Positions 39,472 to 54,400 of a DNA stretch of 64,000 nucleotides are shown here, in pieces. Made by a program: the position numbers and the translations under genes. This DNA is from Strigops habroptila (lineage: Eukaryota; Chordata; Aves; Psittaciformes; Psittacidae): assembly GCF_004027225.2 (NCBI RefSeq), contig NC_044284.2, positions 13,806,501-13,870,500 on the forward strand, read 5' to 3'. How positions within the stretch are numbered: the first letter of the stretch is position 1; each line of letters starts with the position of its first letter. A model generated the notes under the pieces. The model ran no database searches. It worked only from the letters and a program-made list of their open reading frames with translations, and was not told the DNA's origin.

Positions 39472-42366
39472 GTAAGACTATTAATTTTAGTATGGATGAG
39501 TAAGTGTGGTTAATAATAGAAAACTAAAGAAGTTGCAACAAATAGTTTGGTGTTTCTGTTGTTAGTGTTATTGAAACTGAAAGCTAGAATAACTTGCTTT
39601 TCTTGGATTTAGAACTATGAAAATTCAGTTTTGTTATATAATGTATTAGTATAACTACATGGTTGTATAGTATTGGAACTGTGTGTGGTTGCAGAATAAC
39701 ATGATTGTCTGTATTTCTTTCTATTTCTGATGGAATGATAGGAGGTATGATTCCTGCATGGTAATAGCAGCTCTCTTCTTTTAGCTTCCGGGCTGCATTT
39801 GCCAATTGTTGAGTTTGGTCTGCTCAAGTTCTCTGTACTTGTCCCATTAATGCTTGTGTAAACAATGAATTTTTGGGTGTGCCATCACCTACAGCAGTGT
39901 TTTCCTTGCTTAAAATAAAGAAATTAGATTGATAGATAGAAACTGATTGGATATCTTAGTCTAAAAAAGTGCTGTTGCTGCAAGTCAAGAGGATACGTGA
40001 TTTCTCTTTGAGAGCTTTTACCATTTTTCTGCTGGAATCCCCTTTACAGCTGTGGGAGGACGTGTTAGCACTGCAGGCTCGCTCTAATGAACCTGAACGA
40101 CAGAAGCATTGTGTAGTGCGTGGTATTTGCATGGATGGTGTTTGGAATGGTAAATCTTGCAGCTCATTCAGTAGGAAGGGGCAGTGGGACACTGGCATGA
40201 TTGTTCTAAGAACAAATAAAAAGCGTGATTCTTGTTGTGTGCTCCCCTCTATTCTGGTCATCCTGGTTCTGGAGGCCTTGTTCTTGCTAGCTAACAGGAA
40301 CTAAGCACTATTCTTATTTGAAAGACAGCACATGCGACAGCTCAAAATTAATTCTGAAAATGTTTTGACAGTGTTAGATTGCTGTTAGACTGGTCTTCTC
40401 TTCCGTTTCACAGAAGTACAGTTCTGGTTAACAGTGCAGTCAGCAGGAGGAGCTTTTTCATGGCCAGGAAGGAGATGAGCAATTAAACTCTCTGCTCTCT
40501 TTATTTTGCTGAAATCTTTATTATGGTGGCTTTGAGAGCAGGAATCCCAAAGTATGTAAACATGGTATTTCTTCTGTGCTCAGTGTTTCTTGAATGTATC
40601 TACCTCCTAGCATTCCTCTAACATGTTTATCGTCGCTGTTGCTGATGCTCTTGGTGCTCCCCAGGTGGCTGCAGAAGATCCTTGCTCACTCTTTAATAAA
40701 AGCAGGAGCTGTTCAGGGTACTATTATAGAAGTAAATGGCTGAAGAAAGCGGCACAACCAATTGTCTGGTTTAAACTGAGAAGCCAAAAATAACTGCAGA
40801 AAAATTGGCAAGCACAGTGAGGGTAAAATGCCTTACTGCTTTGTGCTGTATTTCAGTACAGGCTTGAATGATACTGATTAACAGTATCGTTAATGGCCTT
40901 ATTAAACCTTGCCATAAGAACTGTGCTCGGATGAATATTTAAAAAACACGGAGGCATAATGCTTGTAATTTTTTAAAAAATATTAAGCTTTTCTAAGACA
41001 TAGAGGAACTGCAAATCGATTAGGTATATTGAACTGGAATTTTATGATGATTTAATGTAATAGCTGTGATTCGGAAAGATTGTGCTTGGTTGTAGTTTAA
41101 AATTTAATGCAGGAAAGAACAGGTCATAAATTACTGGGGGGATAGGGGTGTTACTTATGCATTTAATTTTTTTTTTTACCTACAGGTCATGTCTCAGGCT
41201 CATTTGGGTTTGACTGCTTTTTCCTTCTTTCTGGTATTCCAATAGAACTAACTTTAAAAAGAAGTCGGTGGCCTACTCCTAAGGAGAGGCTTTATTATGG
41301 GTCTGTTTCATACTGTGCAAGCTGTTTCTTCGTCCCCAATGTAGCTGGCCACCATCACTTTAGCAGCCATAAAAATGCTTATGCTGGTAGACGGAAGCTG
41401 GGTTTTCGTATGTTGTTTAGTGATTGAAAATGCTGTTGTTAATAAAGGGGTTAATAAGTGATCTGTAGAGTAATTGTTTGTAGAATTCGCTTGTCTCGAC
41501 CTGCTAAATTCATACACAAGAAACTTGTAACTGCTTTTATCTTGACTGGAGGAAAAAACCCCACAAATTCAGCTGTGTGGTTTCTTTGTGTATGCATATG
41601 ATGCATGTGTGTTGCTTTGTTTCTAAGTCTGCCATCAAACCTGGTTTGATTAAAGACAGTGTTGCAGTGGAGGTGTAGTTAAGGTGTTTGGAGGGGTCAG
41701 TGTGGTGTATTTCTGCAGTATGTACAGAAACCAAGACTAAGGGCAGGAGTTGGGAATAGTATAGGATCTTTGTTAGTGTGGCATTAGTAATTTTATGCAT
41801 CTGAGTTGGGGAGATATAATAGGATTTTTTTGTTTAGTCTCTAGGTATGTTACATGTGTCGTAGGCAGGGGGGAGGAAAAGAGAAAAGGGAGCCAGGCGA
41901 GATGAAAAGCTTAGAGGGACAGATAAGGATGAGGTAGTTTTACAAATGAGAAATTATTCAGGAGATGCCAACCTTTCAGAGAACAGGTCCAAGCAACTAC
42001 AAACAGAATAATGAAACAAATCCCTATGTGGGTATTTCCACCGTAATATCTGGAAGAGCATTACCCAGTTTATCAGGAATGGAATTTCATTACAAGTACA
42101 CAGATGAATGGGCCTTGTTCTCTTCTCATCTCTGCAGATTCAGTGTATCTTTTGTTTAGCCATTGGGTGTTGAATAAATAAGTAATTCAATTCAGCTCTG
42201 GGAACAGAGCAAGTAATTTCATATTCTCCTTGTAACTATTTAATGACTTCCTAAAACATTGATAACCTAGTGCTGTCTGGTCTGCCAGCACGCTGTTTAA
42301 CTATTAGTAGGGACAGTTTAAACATTCTAAAGAAGTGATGGTTTTATGACTGGAGAACACCTAAGT

Positions 42367-42407
<41 letters not shown>

Positions 42408-45400
42408 CACCAAAAAAACCCAAAAAAACCCGCAAAACCAAAAAACCAAAAAACAAAAGAAACAAACAAACAAAGTGTTAATTTTCATAACAGAAATAAC
42501 TTCATAAATAATGGAGGAATAAAAACCCGAAACCCAAAACTAAACCTTTTCTGAGTCCGGCTTTGGTGCTTGATGGATAATCCTGCGAACTTTTAAAATA
42601 ACTGAATGATTTCACAGCTCTTCCATAATGTGAATAAAATACTAATATTGGATACGGGCAACTGTGGAAATAAATATCTTGTGTTCTCTGTTAATTTTTT
42701 TTTTATAGTGTAATTAGACTTTGCAATTGCAGAAGTTCAGTAAGAATGGATCCAAATGGAATCATAGCTTTAACTCGTCATACAGATTCTGCCAAGCTAT
42801 TCACACAGCCTTTCTAGAGTTGCACTCGAGTAGTGTTAAATAGTGGGTTCTTTTTTTTTTTTTTTTTCCACTCAAACAGTTCCTAATTCCTGTTCTCATT
42901 TACTTCCTGTCGTTCTGATTGAATTAAATACTGTAATAATTTTCGTCAGCCTCGGTATAAGCCTTCATAGATATTTGTGTTCTGTCTGAAAAAACTGAAA
43001 TCTTTGATATTTAATAAGTTATATTATGTCTAGGTTTGCAAAGTCAAAGATTATGTTTCATGTTCCTTGATGAAAGGGTAATGCTGCCATGGCATTTGGC
43101 AGTCTTTGACGTAGTGTGATATTGTCTTTGCACCTTTTTAAACTGTGCCTTTTCTTCATTGATTAGGTGGCTGATTTATCACAATTGCAAATCCAAGCAT
43201 GATTTTTTTTTTTTTTTTTTTTTAATGGGACAAATTCACGTACAGAACCGGAGCCCACTGTAACGTTTTGGACTGTTATGTCATGTACACGTCTTGCTGA
43301 AAGCTCTCCCCTTTTTAGCTAAAAATCTAAAGAAATGAGTGTGATTGTATAATGATCTAAATCTTCGCACTAAGGAGCACCATATTTTCTAGCCATCACT
43401 TTAATTGGCCATGTCATTTAACATGAGGTGTCCGGAGAGAACCTCTTTGGATAGGATTAAGATTACCCAATGAAGTGTTTTAAGTCTTAAACCTTCAGTT
43501 GCTGATGGTGTAATCATTTCTGCCTTGTACTTAACTGTACTTAATCATTTCTGCCTTTTTCTGTCTGACGTTCAACACATGCAGAATGTAACAAAACCCA
43601 GGTTGTGCATTCTAGCAAACAGGAATGCTTTCACTTCTCTGAGAAGAGCTTCCAAACCTAAAAACACTGCGTGTGTTATGGATATCCAACCTGAGAAGTT
43701 GGGCCTGGGAAGAACTTCATGCCTGACTTTGCATTTGCTGTCTGCATCTTCAACAGCTACCAGGTGGTTTTAATTGCAAAAGTTAAATATGTCTGCCATC
43801 TCGTTGTGCTTAAGTTGTGGAATGTCGAAGACCAGCAGGTATGGTACAATTTTGTCTTGGTAACTTGTTTTACCTATGATCCAAAATCTTCTAGTTCTCT
43901 TGAAAGTAATAGGATATTTCCAAAATATTCCTGTCTTACTCAGATTTGAGTAGACTGTCATATAACCTAGTTTCTTCCTATTTAGAAAAATAATGAAACG
44001 TTAACGGTGCAGGTGGGTTAAATATCTATCACTCTGTCTTGTCAAAACAGCTGTTTTCTGCTGTTGCCATTAAAATAACTTTTGGAAAAGTCAACATTTG
44101 ATTGTTGCTATTACTGATATGTGCATACAAAGGGAAACGATTTTAGGAGTAGAATTGTAAATGTTTTATTCTTACAACCGGGTAAATATCAAATCATGGC
44201 ATGACAAGGATATCTTTAACTACACCAAATGTTCTGGTTTGGAGTGCAAGCCCTTGTACGTACTGTATAAACCACTTGAAAAAAAGAAGAAAAATTCAAA
44301 ACAATGGACAGATTTACAAAGTTGATGTCACCTTTTTGGCAGTATTAGCACACGCTTTTTGAACACTTACAGAAAGGCTTTGACTGAGTTTCCTTGTTTA
44401 AAATATGTTGTGAAAGTAGAACGATAATTTTGTGAGCTTTTTAAAATGCATGTATCTTTAAAATGTGCTTCAGGATGAAGACCTGAAGATGTCTTTCTCA
44501 TCCTTCTCTCTCTCACCTCGCTTGCATTAGGAAATGTTTGTATATAATCATTAACACTTAGTGAAATGTTACCTTTTGCACACCTGAATTCCCAGTAGCA
44601 AAACCACAATGAATGTGTTTTGGCAGCTGCAGTTCTGTAACAGCTTCTTTGCTTATTGTTCAAAATGTAGTCTTCTACAAATTCTGTAAATTAATTCACA
44701 ACTCCCTTCTTTACTGCTTGCTGTATTTTGTATCTACACAATTATTTGCTTATAATAATAAAAAGTATTCCATTGGGTTTCGAACAATGGCATCTCAGTG
44801 AAGTAACTCGCCTTTACATACATTTTGTCATTAATTCAGTCTATATCTTTTTTTCTTTACACTCGGAGAATTTTCATAGCAGTGCCACTGTAGGAAATGA
44901 TGAGGTGCCAAGGAGTACTGAATTACACAGGAAACAACTTTGGGAAGAATAGTCATGGTCTTTGATACACAGGAATAATTGAATTTTTAATTTAATTTTT
45001 TTTTCCATGGAACATTTTGCAGATAACTGTGATAGGAGCCTAAAAAAAGAAGAGCTTATGTTTGTCAAAACGGGTATTTGCCAATAATAGCTTGTTTTCT
45101 AGGTCACTTTTCTGAGATTATATAGATGGTAAAAACTCTGCATTTTTGAATCCTACAGGTGCTATATATGGACAAAACAGTGTTCGGATTTCCTCCCTGA
45201 GACTTAGAAAGAAAGAAGGAAAAAAAATAATGGTGAAGCTGTTTGTTCTAATGTTATGTTTGCTCACCACCTTTGAAGTTGCATTTTCCATTTCAGCATT
45301 AGTTTCTGTAATATTACAGTACAAAGCTCATTGCTTGTCCTGTGATGCTGAGTCTCTGTCCTAAACAAATGGACACCCTCCTGAGTAAAATAAGCTTTTC

Positions 45401-48400
45401 AGAACTCTGGTTACTGGACAAAGTCCTGCATTTAGAGTGACCGTGTATCTTTTTGCTTATGTTGTGCAGGATGGAGGCTTCCTGCCTGGAGCTGGCTTTG
45501 GAAGGTGAGCGCCTGTGTAAAGCAGGAGATTGCCGAGCCGGTGTGTCTTTCTTTGAAGCAGCAGTTCAGGTTGGAACTGAAGATTTAAAAACACTCAGTG
45601 CTATTTACAGCCAGTTAGGCAATGCCTATTTCTACTTGCATGAATATGCAAAGGCCTTGGAATACCATCACCATGATTTAACTCTTGCAAGGTAATCTTT
45701 TGTCTGTCTTTAACCATATTCTCCATGTCATCCCGTTCTTGTAGAGATGAGCAGTTGGCTGTTCATTTTTCTACCCAACTCTACTGTTACTACTCTCCAG
45801 TCAGGGAGTGCGGTGACAGCAGAGGGCCAGGGGTTCTGGTAGGTAGCTTGATTGCCTTTTAACCTGGAGCTAATACTCGGTCTAGCACCATAATCCTTGT
45901 ACTGACTGAGACCTTGCCAGGTTTGTGGATAATTGAATGGCTTCTTTAAATCCACCCTTCCTTCACCCTTTCCTCTTTTCTAAAACTCAGTCTGCCTGGC
46001 TCTCTTGTTTACTAGGCCCAGCTCATTCATGTTTCTCTGTGTAAAACTCCTTATAATATAATACTGTGAAGTCTAAAAACCCTGTGCTTTGCACATGTTG
46101 TTTATGCATCTGACTTTTAATGATTGGTTATAGCTCCAATAAAAGACAGAGGCACTTAATGCACTTGAGCTCAATTTAGGCACATATCTATTCTTCTCCC
46201 TGCCTTAACCTGCTCAAGTGCTGTAACCTTGTGGGAACTTGTTCTGTTGTGTTATTCCCCAGGTACCACTGAGTGGTTCAGTGGCAGTCTTTTGCCTTAA
46301 GTCTCATTTAGAATCTAGGAAATGTGGCATTACCTCAGATCTTTCTAGGAGACGAGTATGTCTTGGAAATAATGTAAGACTATGATAGTCCAGTAAAATG
46401 CAGCAGTAGTTAAACCTCTCTTTCTAATGCTGGGACTGCCTTTTACATAACCATTAAAAAAATTATCTTTATTCTCTTCCTAAAAGAAATTAATTTTTAA
46501 TGATATGTAGATCAATCTAGTTCAATGCCATGAACTAGCTGTTGCACAAACAGCACCAACAAAATGAAATGTCTGTTAACCACAGACTGAACCAAGTTTA
46601 TGTGAGTGCAGTTTAGAGATAAAACTGAATATATACACATTTGCATAGTTGTAATCTTTTTTTTCTTCTAATTGTTTACTATATGTTGATTATCTTGGTG
46701 TCAAATTGTACACTATTAATCACTGGGTGCTTTATTTCTGCAATTCTAGAACAATTGGAGATCTACTGGGCGAAGCTAAAGCTAGTGGGAATCTGGGCAA
46801 CACCTTAAAGGTTCTTGGGAATTTTGAAGAAGCTATCGTTTGTTGTCAGAGACATCTGGATATTTCCAGAGAGCTTAATGATAAGGTAAGAATTGCTCAG
46901 GCAGCAGGAAGTAAACTGCTAACACACACTACTGAACCCTGTGGTACTGGTAATGTGTGCCACCTTTCAGAGGGAAGTAAATACTGCATATTGAATTATT
47001 TATTCAAGACAGTAAGAATCTGTTACTTGTAAGGTAGTTGTTTGCACCTGGAAGGTTTATAGATCCAGATTAATAAATATTATCCTGTTTTGTGGTGGTG
47101 GTTTTTTGTTTCGGGTTGGTGTTTGTTTTTGGGTTTGGTTTGGGTGTTTTTTTTTTTTTTTTTTTTTTTTTTGATTGATTTAATTTTTAATTATAATTGG
47201 CCTCAAGAATTATTATGTGTCTTGCATCTCAAAAGGAAGTGGTGTGTCTGGGTGGGAGTAAGGTGGATGTTAAGAACAAGTTAAGAGCATGTTTTGGCAA
47301 CTAGTTAACAAACTTCTTTTCCCATCTGTGGTTTGTACTATTAGTTGTGATGGAAGACTGAAGCATAAAATTGTAATGCTGCCTTTTGCTTTTGGTTTAG
47401 GTAGGAGAAGCAAGAGCACTGTATAATCTGGGAAATGTGTATCACTCTAAAGGGAAAAATGTAGCCAGTGCTGGGACTCATGATCCAGGGGAACTTCCAG
47501 ATGATGTGAAAAATGCTTTACAAAAAGCTGCAAATTATTATGAGTAAGTAGTAGCTTTAAATGTTCGGGAGAGAGAGGATAAGGTCATGTACTTCATTAG
47601 AATATTGGCAGAGTTGTGGAGTCATGAACCAACTGTGGCATGATTCTGTTCAGAACATTGGTACCTGTGGGTTTTTTCCCTTTTAAACTGGGGGGTGCAC
47701 TATTTTCTTGTTATGCCCTTATTTTTAATGTACCTCTTACTACCTGGTAAGTCCTTCCCTCATGTTAGAATCCAGCAGTATTCTTCAAACCAGACTGAGT
47801 CAATGATAGGAGCTTGGTATATTTGTATCTAAGGTAGCTCTGCAATTGGAAGCCAGCACGCCAGCTTGAGAAAAGATGCTGTTAAGTTCAGGATCTCAGA
47901 GGAAATCTTTTCTACTCAGTGAAAGATTTACGGTTGCATAAAGGCCATTAAAATAAGCCAAAGTAGAATATAGACCAAATTATATAGACCTTTTCCTTTA
48001 TATAGATGGAAAGATTTAAAAAAAAAAAAATATTATTTAAATTACTGAGTGGAAAAAAACCCCTGTTTAAGTCACTATTCTTTCCCTTCTCTCTTCCCCT
48101 GAAACAGGGAAAACCTCGCAATAGTAACAGAGCTGGGTGATAGAGCAGCACAAGGACGTGCCTTTGGAAACCTGGGAAACACACACTATCTTCTGGGCAA
48201 CTTCAGGAGTGCGGTTTTAGCCCATGAACAGGTACAGCAATGTGCTAGTAAGGAATTCTGTTCTAGCAAAACAGCATTGGTTGCTCCTGATCTTAAGGAC
48301 ATGTGTTGGATCTTGTTGCAAGCTTTCCAACACAAGTCTTAAATCTTCATGGCCCAGCTTCAAGGTTGGCTGTTCTTTTCAAGCACTGGCCTGAAGAAAA

Positions 48401-51400
48401 ATATAGATGCATGGTAGAAAAAACTGAGTGTGCACTTCTGTGTGCAAATGTGTTGCAAAATACAGATTTGAGAGAATAACACAATTATTCCATGGTTTTT
48501 AAGCGTCTCCTAATTGCAAAAGAGTTTGGTGATAGATCAGCGGAAAGAAGAGCATACAGCAATCTTGGAAACGCCTACATCTTCCTGGGTGAATTTGAAA
48601 CTGCTTCGGAATACTACAAGTTAGTTGACTGCTTATAAATAGAATTTGTATGTCGTCTTGTGCAGTTTACTTCTGTTGTGCCTGGTACTTTAGCTCACTG
48701 TAGAGTAGCCTTCTCTCCAACATATCCTTAGAGAAGAGCTGTTTCTTGGGGGGGGGTTTTGTTTGTTTTTTTGTGTTTGTTTGTTTTTGGTTGTTTTTTG
48801 GTTTTTTTAGCAAAAAATAATGTCTTTCCCTAGTTGTTTAATTCTTATGGTTCTTCTAAGGGAGGGGCAGAATTAATCTTTTTTACATTTTTCACTTTTT
48901 TTTATTACTTTAAATAGATTCTTCTCAGCACTGTAGATAGACACCTTTCTGTGATAGGCATTTATTCTCTTTCAAGCATTACTGCCTTAGCTCTTAGCAA
49001 GTTCTGGAATGATGTAACTTCAGTACACCTGAGATGGGGAGCTGTCTGGTGTATACGCATTAGCTGAGATAGGTGGTGCACATCAGCAGGATTTTACATA
49101 CCTAGCCTGTACTTTCAATCAAGACTTTTTTTCTTGATCTCTGCACCACTAAGCTGTGGCTACTGTAACTTGGGAAAGTAGAAGCTTGACAAAAATACAG
49201 ACTAGGTGCTAATAGTATCTTAGGTGGATTTCAGAGAGACCCTACCTGTTCTTTTCTGAAGGGAAGAAGCTTCAGTGCTGAGCACATTTCCTCTTAGCAC
49301 TCACATTCTTCTTGCCCACCAGTGGCAGGCTGGCTCAGCAGTTACAGGTCTGCTTGCTCATATTGATGGAGAATATACAATATACCAACCTGTTGCAAGT
49401 GCATACTGTCAGGAAAACCGCTATAAATTATTGATGAAGCAATAAATTAAAAATAGAAGATGGTGCTTAAGGGATCAGTCTGCTCTAGTAAAGTAAATAG
49501 AAATAGGTTGCCATGGAGGGGCGTGGAAGACAGACAAAATCTTGTTAGAGTTTACATGATAGTAATAGATTTAGCAGCCCCTTTGCCAACCCGGTGTCCT
49601 AATTTCTTTGATTTGTAAAATTGATTTTTTTAGTTGCGCAAGTGTACTTGTAAAAACTCCTCCTTGCAGTCATTTTTGAAGTGACTAACCCTTTCTTTCA
49701 GGCGGACGCTCCAGCTGGCTCGACAGCTTAAAGACAGAGCTGTGGAAGCACAGGCCTGTTACAGCCTTGGGAACACGTACACTTTGCTTCAAGACTATGA
49801 AAAAGCAATTGATTATCATTTGAAACACCTTGCGATTGCTCAGGAATTAAATGACAAGTAAGCCCTAAGAGATCATTTAATGTGTGTATGACATACCAAA
49901 TCCTGTTAGCTCTTAACTCTGCTGTCACTGTTCTGTGAATGACAGCTGAAGTAATGTGTATTCCCTGCAATGCTGGGCTCCAGTTTTCACGTGGAAAAAA
50001 AAAGATTTACTCATGAAGGTATTGCAGCTAATGAGTCTGAGATGAAAGATGAAGTGATGAATGACTGACTCCACATCATCTTCTGTCAGCATCTCCTTTT
50101 GTAAATTAGGGAGGAGAAAAGCAGCTCTCTCTTTTTCATGACTTCATTATAATAATTTTGCATACCTTCAAAAGAATACATCTCCTGCTTTTCCACAAAT
50201 TTAAAATATGGGAACGGATGAGGAAAGGAGAATAATAGAGTAGCAACTAATGCTTATTTTATAATCATGATTTCTAAGGCCTTTTTTGTGATGTTGGGTG
50301 CAACTAAAATATTTTGCAACCTTTAACTGTACTTCTAACTCAGTAAACACTGTGAAGAATAATAAGGCATGCAATCTAAGGAAAAGCAAAGTAGGTTGTA
50401 AAGTGTTTCATGCTTGCAAAACCGAACGAATTATATTTGCTGAGAGGTTAAAAATTAGTATTTTTATTAGATTTGCTCATATTTATGGTTATACCCAGAT
50501 CACATTCCTTTAAACACAAAAATGTGTTGGTGTTTGAAGTTTCTGATGATAGCCTTTATTTTTCTTGGCACAGCAATCTCATTGTGGCAATATAATGAAA
50601 ACCTGACCCCTAGTGTTCAGCGAGTAAAGGTATAATTGAAAATACTTTTATTTTTTTCTGCAGAATTGGTGAGGGAAGAGCATGCTGGAGTTTAGGGAAT
50701 GCTTACACTGCGCTGGGAAATCATGACCAAGCTATGCATTTTGCAGAAAGGCACTTGGAGATCTCACGAGAGGTATGAGTTTCACACTTGCTGTATGTTG
50801 GCAGTTTTGCTCTCACACAGTGGTTTTATGGAGCTGTGTCCATGCATGTGACTTGGAATAATGGAATGGATTTTGTCTGATTTCTGAGATAGTTGATTCC
50901 AAGTTATTTCTGCCCTATCTCACTGCAGGTAGCTCCTTAGTTCTGGTGCCACATTTGACAGAGTCATGATGGAATCCAAGCTAACAGCCTAGCTGAGGTG
51001 TTTTAGGTTTTGTTGTCATGTATTTCATTAAAAGGATGACTCAGTTTTTCAACCAGGAAAACTTTTTCAGCTTTTTTATCTCAGAACTCTAGGGGACAAA
51101 GTGTGCTTTCTATTTACATGTGTTTATTTCATTACAATAATAGAACTGCTTATTTTGTTTGCTTGCAGGTAGGAGATAAAAGTGGAGAACTCACTGCTAG
51201 ACTTAATCTTTCAGATCTTCAAATGGTTCTTGGATTAAGCTACAGCACAAACAACTCCATGATGGCAGAAAGCCACGTGGTAGATACCAGTCTGAATGGT
51301 AAATACATGCCTATTTCTGCAATACTTTCTAACAGTGAACTTAAAGAATCTGTTGTTAGTGGTGTTTTCTGACTACAGATGATTGAGTTGAGCAGATTTT

Positions 51401-54400
51401 GGGTTTGTTCCTCCTCTCCTCCTTCCCCAAAAGAAAATTGGTTTTGCATTATTGGACCCCTTCAGCTCCTCCTTTTCTGGCGGGTTTACATTGTGAATCA
51501 CAGCTTACCGCTTAGTTTCCTCACATTAAAAAAAAGCAGATGCAGGGACACACTTACAAATAATAATTTTTAATGTGGGAGATACATCTATTTGCTGCCA
51601 AATTCTTTTTTTTTTCCTACCATCTTAGCAGTACGGGGGTTACAGTACAGCTGAATTCTGTTCAAAGACCCATGGTCCTTCTCTTGTGTCCCAGGAAAGC
51701 AACTTACATAGCTTAGATCAGTGTGGTTCTGAAGGCTGCTTTTACTAGTTGTTACTTATTCCCTGCTGGGATATTTACCTGCACTGTTTTGGAACTCAGA
51801 ATTGCTGTATCTTGCACCATAGATGAGTACAGCCACAGCTTTGAAGGTGACACTATAAATCTTAATGATGCAAAGATGAACTTGATTCTTTCTTGAAGGT
51901 ACCAGACCAAGAGTAGGACGCCGCCACAGTATGGAGAACATGGAACTTATGAAATTAACTCCAGAAAAGGTTGGCACTTTCCTTCTTTCTATGCTGGTGG
52001 TGAGAGTGCAGTGACTTCAGCAGTTGTCAATAGTCAGAAGTTTTATACTTTTAACAGCTTTGAAAGAAGTCAGCAGAATGTAGTGTTATTTGCCATATCC
52101 TTTTTAATTTAGCTGTTATTAAAAGTTAAGTAAAAGCAGGTCTAACAATTCTAACAACTAATACTTTTGCCATTTGGGCAACAGTCAGCATCTTGCATAT
52201 GTTGGTTGGAATGGCTTGTGGAAAGCTTGCTTTATTCCCCTCACAGGAAAGAATGAGGTCCTGCAGTGGTGCAAAGCACACTCTTTCATCTCTTCTTTAA
52301 AGGTGGCTTGAGGTTGCCGCATGCAAGTGATTCAGAGTAAAATTCCTAAGCTTTAGCTCAGCTCTTCTGAACATTTTTTATTTGGGTTACAGTGATAGGC
52401 ACTTAAAATACATGTTGTGTTTTTCAACCAACTTGCAAACCATTACGAGTTTCAACATCCATTGTGAGAAGGGATGCTACTTCAGAAATGCAGAGTCACA
52501 GATCAGTTAACTAACTTTTCCCCAAGCTCAAGAGAAATCTCTAGGAGCTGGGCGTTCCTGATTAAAATCCTTTTGTCACTCTTGGAGAGATTTCCTTCAA
52601 ATTCTGTCTGCCTTCAAATGGTAGGCTGGCAGTTATCCATAAATGACTCCAGTGGCAGCCTGAAATGGCTCTTTTTCCCACCATACTGGGATCTAATTCC
52701 CATCTCTTCAAAGAGATGCAAAGACTGCCCTCGTGTTTATCAAACTGGAAATTAAAGCTCAATGTACAGCTGAGGTCAACATGGATACTTAAGAGCCTCT
52801 TTGGGTAGCAATTTTAAAAGGTTGTGTGTTTAGCCCAGGGTGAGTCCTCAGCAAGGAGCTCTAAGCTTTTCATCGCTATCTGTTTATCTATGAGCTCTTT
52901 TAAAGTACACAGCCTGTGCCCTTAATCCACTAAAATGTTTCACGTGGATTTTTGCAGTAAACTATTAACCTAGTATTGCAGATTAGCTCTTATGTAGGGC
53001 CTTTTTCAACATACTCTTTGAGTAGATTCTGAAAATTAATTCTATAGAAGTCTTTGATATACAGAGCAGTGTATGACACTGGCATTATGGTTGTACAGCA
53101 TGCCATCTGCTTGGCACCGGAATCCGTGTGCTGATTTTAAATAAGCCTTTAGAAGGCAATGCTTTTGGTTAGGCAGTGTTGCTGCAAGATTTGTGACTGT
53201 GTTCACAATTTCTGGTGTTGAAAATCAAGAAAAAAAAGGGGGGTTTTATTCAGTTATTGTAAGGGTCAGCTGTAGATAAAGCTGTCAATTTAGTGGAAAA
53301 TTGTGTTTATTTTAGAAGAGAATTTAGCAAAAATCTGTCAGGCCAGTAAAGCGCTCTGTTCTTTTCTGCAGTGAAACAAGATGGTTATTCCTCTTTGTTC
53401 TTGTGCTGGTATTCTTCTCCCTCTTTCTTTTCAATCTTTACTAAGCATTTTGTGCATATCAAGGACCTCACTGAAGGCTGGTTGAACATCTGGGTTTGTG
53501 TAAGGATTTGTGTTGCTCTAACACTTTGTAAAATGATGGATTTTTAAATTTTTTTTTCCTTTCCCATTCTAAGAATGCCAGGCGGGAAATGCCACCTGTA
53601 TCTGCATTTTAGTATTTCCATTACTACTCTTCCTGCACCACAGTGAGCAAGGAAAATTTGGAGTGTTTGATTAACTGCACTCTTTGACCACATTTTAATC
53701 CATTGGGTATCACAGTCCAGTTCACTTGTAAGACTCACCAATAACAATACTAACCTGCTTCAGGTAACAAAAGCTCAGTAGTCACAGGTCAAGTAATAAG
53801 AATCAAAACCTAAGTTTTCGTGTCCTTGTGCTTGGATAAACTAAATTATCTGAAACTGCTTCATTTCAGGGAGGAAAAGCAGCAGCAGATAAGAGGTAAC
53901 AGTCTAGGTAATTAAAATCAGAAGGCTTCATTTCCTGACTCTTGTTTTCTTAGGTTCAGAACTGGAACAGTGAGATTCTTGCTAAACAGAAACCACTGGT
54001 TGCCAAACCTTCAGCAAAACTGCATTTTGTAAATCGACTAAAAGGCAAAAAGTACAAAACCGGCACCACTTCCAAAGTTTTGCAGGATGCCAGTAATTCT
54101 ATTGATCATCGACTTCCAAACTCACAGAGGGTAGGTTTGGTGAGCTGCGGAGACCATCGCCTTTACTCACCTTTGTTTGGTCAGAATTACAGAAACGACA
54201 TTCTGGCAGCTGTCCATTTCAGTGGTACTCAATTTGAACACTGTGGCTTTGTAAAAGGATGCCCCATCTGCCACTCTGCAGCTGTCTCATAGGTGGTGCC
54301 AGCTTTAAGCCTTCCCTGCTATTGAAACACTCTTTTCCTGGTGGTTTTTCTAAAGATACAGCTCAGATGAAGGTATATTTTTACTTCCAAGTCTCTCCTA

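Larger units (their letters stand above)
39472..45469 (+). other. GPSM2 intron between leader exon and first TPR exon (6 kb)
   Basis: It holds an A-run with A/C-rich tail (42374-42475), T-runs at 42851-42867 and 43203-43223, and a short direct duplication (AATCATTTCTGCCTT at 43513 and again near 43544). No exon or known transposon is recognised. The 111-codon ORF at 39969 starts in ordinary intron sequence and resembles nothing known. Confidence 0.5.

Noticed and set aside
39969..40304. 111-codon plus-strand ORF in the GPSM2 intron (and a 101-codon antisense partner)
   Set aside because: No family resemblance, no flanking splice sites that join it in frame to GPSM2, and the opposite strand is equally open.
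43513..43558. Direct repeat AATCATTTCTGCCTT, two copies
   Set aside because: A local short duplication of about 31-base period; no sign of function or of a transposon target duplication.
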